Shown: piece by piece, positions 1-4,321 of the stretch
Position numbering within the stretch: the stretch's first letter is position 1
Layout of the letters: every line of letters starts with the position of its first letter
Source of the DNA: an uncultured Pelagibacteraceae bacterium
GTDB lineage: Bacteria > Pseudomonadota > Alphaproteobacteria > Pelagibacterales > Pelagibacteraceae
Assembly: GCA_902608305.1 (NCBI GenBank)
Contig: CACLNK010000030.1
Location: 1-12,295 of the forward strand
DNA: 12,295 nucleotides
Direction: 5' to 3'
Program-made: the position numbers and the translations under genes
The notes under the pieces: model-generated
Database searches by the model: none
The model's input: the letters and a program-made list of their open reading frames with translations, nothing else
What the model was told of the DNA's origin: nothing

Positions 1-15
1 GAAAAACTTCCCCAT
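1..15 (-). CDS. Possible divergent gene, first five codons only
   Basis: Read on the minus strand, an ATG at position 15 is preceded by AGGGGG (complement of 19-24), a Shine-Dalgarno-like sequence three bases away. It opens a frame reading MGKFF before the window ends. Nothing about function can be said from five residues. The G/C-rich run at 10-24 stands out in this AT-rich DNA, which is the main reason to think it is a real ribosome site. If real, 16-213 is a divergent promoter region. The short SD-to-ATG spacing and the lack of any further coding evidence keep confidence low. Confidence 0.35.
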
Positions 16-150
16 AGTCCCCCTAAAATGAAGAATGCGATATATAGCACGAATTATATTTTTATTTGTGCAACGAACTGCAAAATTTCATCAAAACAGT
101 ACTGTACAAATATTACAGCGTCTTGAATGTGTAAATAGAAGTTTGGTGAA

Positions 151-179
151 TTGATAATAATCTCCATGCTTGTTAAAAA
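151..179 (+). promoter_or_regulatory. Weak candidate sigma-70 type promoter before the phosphatase gene
   Basis: TTGATA at 151-156 matches five of six bases of the -35 consensus. It is followed after 17 bases by TAAAAA at 174-179, which matches four of six of the -10 consensus. The spacing is right, and the predicted start would fall just upstream of the phosphatase start codon at 214. Such matches are common by chance in DNA this AT-rich. I see no other structure in 16-150. Confidence 0.22.
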
Positions 180-213
180 TATCAAAAAAGGGATAAAATG
201 CAAAAGATAAAAT

Positions 214-1497
214 ATGTTCTTTAAATCAAAAAAACCAGAGCCAATAAAACAAGAGAGCGCAACGAGTAAAGATCTAGCAATCATTACTCAAATGAACCAA
301 GAATTTGCAACTTCTCTTGATTTAAATGAAACATTGCAAACAGCCTTGGAAGCAATAATCAAAAGGATTAACGCTCAGGCTGCAAATATTTTTTTAATTG
401 AAGAAAAGAAACAAGTATTTCAATGTATAGCATCTAAACATCAAGCTTATCTTGATGAATATGAAATTCCTTTAACACAAGGGGTAATGGGAAAAGCAGT
501 CTTGCAAAAGAAATGTATTAGAGTTGGAGATGTAAGAAAAGATGTAAGAGAAATTGCTGAATTTTATTTTGATTTAGATAATAAAACAAATTTTACAACA
601 TATTCTGTGCTCTGTGCACCTTTGATTGCAGCAAACGAATGTATTGGAGTGATTCATTGTTTAAATAAAAAAACAATTGATAAATTATTTCAAGAAGAGG
701 ACAGAAAATTATTAGAAACTCTTTCTGCGCCTGCTGCGCTTGCTATTAGAAATGCTCGTATGGCCAAGGAACTTATAGATAAAAATAGAATGCAAAAAGA
801 AATTGAAATAGTTGGCGAGATACAAAAAACTTTATTGTCTCAAAATAAAAAAGAACCTTTTCCTATCTCAGGAATAAACATTCCAGCAAAAATTGTATCA
901 GGAGATTTTTATAATTTTTCTGAATTAGGTGATGGCAAATATGGATTTGGTGTGGCCGATGTATCGGGAAAAGGAATTAAATCGTCACTTTTAATGTCAA
1001 AGGCATCAAGTCTCTATCGATGCTTAAGCAAAACAATGTTCTCAGCTGCAGATCTTTTAGATTTATTAAATAAAGAAATTTGTGAAACGGCAGCAAGAGG
1101 AATGTTTGTAACTATGTTGATTGGAATATACGATAGTAATAAAAAAGAATTACTTCTTTCCAATGCTGGACATGAACCACCTTTAATTTATACAAAGGAT
1201 GGAAAATTTTCAAATTATACTGAAGCAGGACCACCTTTAGGAATTATGCCTAAAATAAAATATAAAGAAACAACTTTATCCTTTTCAGAAAGCTCTATGT
1301 ATATTTTCACCGATGGAATCACTGAGATCAAAGACCCGAATGGTGAAATGTTAGGCGCCGAAGGTTTTCAAAATTACATAAAAAAATATCAATCCACACC
1401 TACTAATGAAAGATTAAAAATTATTATTGAGGATATTGTAAAATCAGGTAAAATTCAGAAAGATGATTTAACAATAGTTGTAATAGACAGCAAATAA
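214..1497 (+). CDS. GAF domain-containing SpoIIE/RsbU-type PP2C protein phosphatase
   Basis: A predicted cytoplasmic serine/threonine phosphatase of the partner-switching type. In this family, RsbU-like enzymes dephosphorylate an anti-sigma-factor antagonist (STAS protein). The first ~25 residues are basic and lack a signal. Residues ~25-165 form a GAF sensory domain, and a helical linker at ~165-205 leads to the SpoIIE catalytic domain. Metal-site motifs appear intact: SGDFYNF with D231, ADVSGKG with D249, NAGHEPP at 317-323, and FTDGITE with D367. At 427 aa it has the length of a GAF-plus-SpoIIE protein and appears complete. No HPt, receiver or HAMP domain and no membrane segment is seen. 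The ligand of the GAF domain cannot be read from the sequence, and no STAS or anti-sigma partner lies in the window. A better-spaced SD (AAGGGAT, 187-193) belongs to an out-of-frame ATG at 198, so initiation at 214 is weakly supported by SD, but the next in-frame ATG would cut into the protein's start. Function class is sure, pathway unknown. Confidence 0.9.
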   Translation: MFFKSKKPEPIKQESATSKDLAIITQMNQEFATSLDLNETLQTALEAIIKRINAQAANIFLIEEKKQVFQCIASKHQAYLDEYEIPLTQGVMGKAVLQKKCIRVGDVRKDVREIAEFYFDLDNKTNFTTYSVLCAPLIAANECIGVIHCLNKKTIDKLFQEEDRKLLETLSAPAALAIRNARMAKELIDKNRMQKEIEIVGEIQKTLLSQNKKEPFPISGINIPAKIVSGDFYNFSELGDGKYGFGVADVSGKGIKSSLLMSKASSLYRCLSKTMFSAADLLDLLNKEICETAARGMFVTMLIGIYDSNKKELLLSNAGHEPPLIYTKDGKFSNYTEAGPPLGIMPKIKYKETTLSFSESSMYIFTDGITEIKDPNGEMLGAEGFQNYIKKYQSTPTNERLKIIIEDIVKSGKIQKDDLTIVVIDSK

Positions 1498-1501
1498 AGA
1501 G

Positions 1502-1804
1502 ATGGGCATACCAAAAATAATGTTTTTTTTTGCAATAGTATTAAGTACAGTGCTTTACTGGGCAGCTTCAAGTGTTTGCAAATATAATTTTGCACTGGAA
1601 AAAAAAACAGAAATTTTAAATATTGTTACAAAAGAGATAGATCCTACCTTGGGTAATGCAAAAGTTTATTATTATGAAGAATTAAATTGTAATCATGTAG
1701 ATTTTGATTGGGATATAGATAGAGTTGTAAAAAATTTTCAAACTTTAAATGTAATTATTTATCAAGAGCTCACTACTGATATTAGAGGTGACCCAAATTA
1801 CTAA
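1502..1804 (+). CDS. Small hypothetical protein with N-terminal membrane/signal segment
   Basis: I do not recognise this 100-aa protein. Residues ~5-25 (IMFFFAIVLSTVLYWAASSV) form one hydrophobic segment, either a signal anchor or an uncleaved signal peptide. The remaining ~75 residues would then lie outside the membrane. They are polar, acidic and rich in tyrosine and asparagine, with cysteines at about 26 and 63. The start codon lies four bases after the phosphatase stop, with AAAGAG just upstream, so the two are probably co-transcribed and translationally coupled. That suggests a shared pathway but does not show it. The reading frame is open over its full length in an AT-rich region where stops are frequent, and the composition resembles real protein. 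The main doubt is its short length and lack of a recognised family. Confidence 0.55.
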   Translation: MGIPKIMFFFAIVLSTVLYWAASSVCKYNFALEKKTEILNIVTKEIDPTLGNAKVYYYEELNCNHVDFDWDIDRVVKNFQTLNVIIYQELTTDIRGDPNY

Positions 1805-1985
1805 TTTCTGCAAACAGAAACTTAACTTGATAGGATTAGTTGAACGGATTAAAAAAAATACTGCAAGCAACAATCCTTTAATATTTTTTAAAAAACATGA
1901 GATAAAAGACTCATAATAGGGAAAAGGATTGATTGTGCCTATTTTAGGTTGTAGTCTACCTGGTATAGGGAGGATAAAAACTATA
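1805..1985 (+). promoter_or_regulatory. Structured leader upstream of the winged-helix regulator gene
   Basis: This non-coding stretch of about 180 bases contains several inverted repeats. TTTCTG/CAGAAA lies at 1805-1820. CAATCCTTT (1871-1879) pairs exactly with AAAGGATTG (1923-1931), enclosing ATGAG (1897-1901) with CTCAT (1910-1914). CCTA/TAGG (1938-1948) and GTAG/CTAC (1951-1959) follow. The SD (GGGAGGA, 1968-1974) could partly pair with UCUACCU at 1955-1961. This looks like a folded 5' leader that could affect translation of the regulator, but no known riboswitch class is recognised. It could also hold the promoter of the regulator-transporter pair. Confidence 0.3.
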
Positions 1986-2531
1986 ATGAGTACGGAAAAA
2001 ACTACATTAGGCATACATAAAGTCATTTCTTTTGAAGAAGCTGCGAAAAACAAGGGTCAAAAACAACCTATTTTCTCTCAAGGACTTTACAATTGGGTAA
2101 TGTTTATTCTCTCTTTATATACAAGAGTACGTGAAAATTTAAAAATAGACTTTGAATCTTTCGTTATACTTCAAGTTGTTGTTAGTCATTCGCTTTATCA
2201 AATAAATAAAACAGGAAGTAAAACATTTTCAGAGCTTGAAGATCAGATGACAAAGATTGGAGAAAATAAAAAAATAAGAAATAACAAGTTAACTTTTGCA
2301 AGTATTGCAGATGTTCTGCGGCTCCCAAGAGAAACAGTTAGAAGAAAAGTATTAGGTTTAAGTAAAAATAATATTTTACTAGGTAATACTAAGAAAGGAA
2401 TCAAACTTGGACCAGCTTACAAAACAATTTACAAAGAATTTGTAGCACAAACTACTTTAGAATTAGGTTCTTTGATTAAAAAGTGGAAAAAGAGTGGAGC
2501 ACTAGAACATTTATTGGAGATGGATAAATAA
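1986..2531 (+). CDS. Winged helix-turn-helix (Crp-type) DNA-binding protein without sensor domain
   Basis: A 181-aa predicted transcription regulator. Residues ~102-131 carry a helix-turn-helix of the Crp/Fnr C-terminal type: the pattern LTFASIADVL, then LPRETVRRKV as recognition helix (R115, E116, T117, R119 and R120 would face DNA), then a basic wing around NTKKGIKLG. The family's usual N-terminal cyclic-nucleotide-binding barrel is absent. Instead there is an ~100-residue helical region with an aromatic, hydrophobic stretch at ~35-75 (YNWVMFILSLYTRV), which might form a dimer interface or bind a ligand. The C-terminal ~45 residues are helical and charged. I chose ATG 1986 because GGGAGGA lies 11 bases upstream; an in-frame TTG at 1929 would add 19 residues not needed for the fold. 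The stop lies two bases before the transporter start, so the two form an operon, and control of the transporter is a reasonable guess. It is also a candidate binder of the repeats before the pilus operon. Both targets are inference. Confidence 0.75.
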   Translation: MSTEKTTLGIHKVISFEEAAKNKGQKQPIFSQGLYNWVMFILSLYTRVRENLKIDFESFVILQVVVSHSLYQINKTGSKTFSELEDQMTKIGENKKIRNNKLTFASIADVLRLPRETVRRKVLGLSKNNILLGNTKKGIKLGPAYKTIYKEFVAQTTLELGSLIKKWKKSGALEHLLEMDK

Positions 2532-2533
2532 AC

Positions 2534-3763
2534 ATGAGCAAATTTTTTTATGCACTGTATGATTTAGCAAATTCAGCCTATACTATGATTGTTATAACAT
2601 TTGTTACGTCAGCTTACTTTGCAAATCAAATTGTAGGAGATCCACAAATAGGAGCAGCTTACTGGCAATGGACCGCAGGTATTTGTGGAATTGCAGTTGC
2701 ATTCACTGGACCTTTCTTTGGAGCTCTAGCGGACAAAAAACCAAAAGGCAAAATAAATTTTTTACAAATGTTTACTCTGCTTTGTATCGTAACAACTTGT
2801 TTCTTCTGGTTTGCTAAACCAAATCCAAATTATATTTTATTTACTTTAATTATTTTTTTTATTTCAAACTATTGTTACGAAGTTGGATCTATATTTTATA
2901 ATTCATTATTAAAAAAATGTTCTAATGAAAATGATATTGGAAAAACTTCTGGCTTTGGTTTTGCTTTAGGTTACATTGGATCTGTTCCGATAATATTATT
3001 AACTTTGTATTTATTTGTTTTACCTGAAAGAGTTCCTTTTGGTTTAGATAAAAATAATTTTGAACATATAAGATTCATTCCTATTGTAGTTGCACTTTGG
3101 TTTTTGTTTTTTTCTTTACCAATGATTTATTATTTCAAAAAAAAAATCTCTTATGATGATAATTATGATTCAGCTCCAGTATTTAAAAAAATAATTGAAA
3201 TAATTTGGCAAAATAAATTTACTTCTACTGGAAAGTTTCTTTTAGCAAGAATGATTTATTCTGATGCTTTAATTGTACTGATAGCAGGTGGTGGCGTGTA
3301 TGCTTCAGGTGTTTTTGGTTTTACTCCAGGCGAATTGTTAAAACTTGCAATCGTTGGAAACATCGTTGCATTCATCGGAGTTTTGATTGGTGGATATTTA
3401 AATGATAAACTTTCATCTAAAATAATTATTTTAACTTGTATTGCGGCATTAACAGCCACAGTCTTTTACGGATCAATGGTTGCACAAACAAAAACTGAAT
3501 TTTTTTATAATGTTATGGTCATTTCTTTTTTTATTGGCTCCATTCAAAGCGCAAGCAGAGTAATGATGACAAATTTATTAAATAAAAATGATTTAGGAAA
3601 AGGTTTTGGTTTGTTTAGCTTCTCAGGAAGAATTACTGCATTTGCAGGACCGTTAACAGTTGGAACTTTAACTTATTTATATTCTCAAAGGATTGGCTTT
3701 CTATCAGTCTCTATTTTTTTTATTTTAGGATTTATACTGATGATGTCTGTTAAAAATGTATAA
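2534..3763 (+). CDS. UMF1/Atg22-family major facilitator superfamily transporter
   Basis: A 409-aa polytopic inner-membrane transporter. The N terminus YALYDLANSAYTMIVITFV matches the characteristic start of UMF1 (Atg22-like) MFS proteins, whose first helix carries a Y-D-x-A-N-S motif. The loop after the second hydrophobic segment, FFGALADKKPKGK, is the MFS motif A (G-x-x-x-D-x-x-x-R/K-like). About twelve hydrophobic segments can be counted. A longer, more polar central loop around residues 165-225 lies between the two six-helix halves. A second motif-A-like loop, GGYLNDKLSSK, occurs at ~288-298. The length is normal for the family. In yeast, Atg22 exports amino acids from the vacuole; bacterial members are mostly uncharacterised, so the substrate and direction here are unknown. 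It begins two bases after the winged-helix gene, with GGAG-like bases inside the end of that gene serving as ribosome site. Confidence 0.85.
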   Translation: MSKFFYALYDLANSAYTMIVITFVTSAYFANQIVGDPQIGAAYWQWTAGICGIAVAFTGPFFGALADKKPKGKINFLQMFTLLCIVTTCFFWFAKPNPNYILFTLIIFFISNYCYEVGSIFYNSLLKKCSNENDIGKTSGFGFALGYIGSVPIILLTLYLFVLPERVPFGLDKNNFEHIRFIPIVVALWFLFFSLPMIYYFKKKISYDDNYDSAPVFKKIIEIIWQNKFTSTGKFLLARMIYSDALIVLIAGGGVYASGVFGFTPGELLKLAIVGNIVAFIGVLIGGYLNDKLSSKIIILTCIAALTATVFYGSMVAQTKTEFFYNVMVISFFIGSIQSASRVMMTNLLNKNDLGKGFGLFSFSGRITAFAGPLTVGTLTYLYSQRIGFLSVSIFFILGFILMMSVKNV

Positions 3764-3765
3764 TT

Positions 3766-3787
3766 ATTAAAAAAAGTATTTTTTAAT
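3766..3787 (+). terminator. AT-only hairpin after the transporter gene, possible terminator
   Basis: ATTAAAAAA (3766-3774) is perfectly complementary to TTTTTTAAT (3779-3787) across a four-base loop, starting three bases after the transporter stop. More T-rich DNA follows. The position fits a terminator for the upstream operon, but the stem has no G/C pairs. In AT-rich DNA such hairpins occur by chance, so this is only a candidate. Confidence 0.3.
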
Positions 3788-3863
3788 TTAATTTCTACTA
3801 AAAATTGAAATTTTATAAAAAATTTTTATTTTTTTTAGTTTTTTAGGGTACAACTTTTAATAT

Positions 3864-3880
3864 TTGTCAAATTTTGACAA
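3864..3880. promoter_or_regulatory. 17-bp operator-like palindrome
   Basis: TTGTCAAA (3864-3871), one central T, then TTTGACAA (3873-3880) form a perfect 8-1-8 inverted repeat. Its right arm contains TTGACA (3874-3879), the consensus -35 hexamer, though no good -10 follows at 16-18 bases. A dimeric regulator site is the most natural reading. It sits 60-80 bases left of the repeat array and 440 bases before the pilus operon. Being odd-spaced and carrying no loop, it is more likely a protein site in DNA than an RNA hairpin. Confidence 0.4.
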
Positions 3881-3939
3881 TTTTGATCTAATTATTTTAC
3901 AACTTTAGCTTTAGTACTTCATAAATATAAAAAAATTAT

Positions 3940-4300
3940 TGTACTCTAACACAATAATTCTGTACTCTAACACAAAAAATCTTTTTTAGATTGAAAAGTT
4001 TAAAAGTGTTGATTTTATTAAGTTATTTAAAATTTTAATAATTTTTATTACTCTAACACAATAGCTAAAATATAAAAAAAATACAATTGTGTTAGAGAAT
4101 TCTATTTTTGTGTTAGAGATTGCAAAAAAATTAAAAAAAATTATAAAAATTATTTTTTTTTATAAAATTAAAAAAAGTATTGATTTAATTGACTAATTTA
4201 CAATTCTGTGTAATTTTCACCCAATATGAGCATACAACTTATGATTATGTGTTAGACATTTTTATATTTTGTGTTAGAGATTCGTATGTTTGTGTTAGAG
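3940..4300. repeat. Array of eight TTGTGTTAGAG elements with 21-22 bp phasing before the pilus operon
   Basis: Copies in minus orientation (CTCTAACACAA) lie at 3944-3954, 3965-3975 and 4051-4061. Copies in plus orientation lie at 4087-4097, 4108-4118, 4247-4257, 4269-4279 and 4290-4300. Seven are identical over 11 bp; the one at 4247 is ATGTGTTAGAC (9 of 11). Start-to-start distances inside clusters are 21, 21, 22 and 21 bp, so copies lie on one face of the helix. The two leftmost share 15 bp (TGTACTCTAACACAA, 3940-3954 and 3961-3975). Spacers are A/T-rich and not conserved. I saw no further exact copy elsewhere in the window. The arrangement fits multiple binding sites for one DNA-binding protein, most likely controlling the pilus operon that starts 21 bp beyond the last copy. 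Plasmid-type iterons are a weaker alternative. The rest of 3764-4321 is A/T runs with no gene seen. Confidence 0.85.
4051..4097. repeat. 12-bp perfect inverted repeat where the array changes orientation
   Basis: CTCTAACACAAT (4051-4062) and ATTGTGTTAGAG (4086-4097) are exact reverse complements with 23 bases between them. They are the innermost left-pointing and right-pointing copies of the array element. If transcribed, they would form a 12-bp stem. As DNA, they divide the array into a left arm of three copies and a right arm of five. Confidence 0.7.
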
Positions 4301-4321
4301 AAAAATTATATTTTATAAATT

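Noticed and set aside
54..284. Minus-strand open frame of 76 codons at the left edge
   Set aside because: It overlaps the start of the phosphatase gene, has no ribosome site I can see and no family resemblance.
1929..1985. TTG start at 1929 for the winged-helix protein
   Set aside because: The added 19 residues are encoded by the leader's inverted repeats and Shine-Dalgarno region. ATG 1986 has a good ribosome site 11 bases upstream.
1745..2053. Minus-strand open frame of 102 codons
   Set aside because: It lies opposite the end of the small protein, the structured leader and the start of the winged-helix gene. Its translation has no recognisable family and no ribosome site, so it is treated as a shadow.
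4141..4165. AT-only hairpin TTATAAAAA/TTTTTATAA inside the array region
   Set aside because: Perfect nine-base arms, but A/T-only inverted repeats are expected by chance in this composition, and it lies between array clusters with no gene to terminate.
3940..4300. CRISPR array
   Set aside because: Repeats are only 11 bp, spacers about 10 bp, copies occur in both orientations, and there are no cas genes. This does not fit CRISPR.
3940..4300. Plasmid or chromosomal replication origin with iterons
   Set aside because: Spacing of 21-22 bp and AT-rich flanks resemble iterons, but there is no Rep or DnaA gene, no DnaA-box cluster, and the neighbours are ordinary operons. Kept only as a weak alternative.
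3940..4300. DNA uptake sequence linked to the pilus
   Set aside because: Uptake sequences are spread over a genome, often as terminator hairpins. Here all copies are clustered and helically phased in one intergenic region, and none was seen elsewhere in the window. A genome-wide count would settle it.
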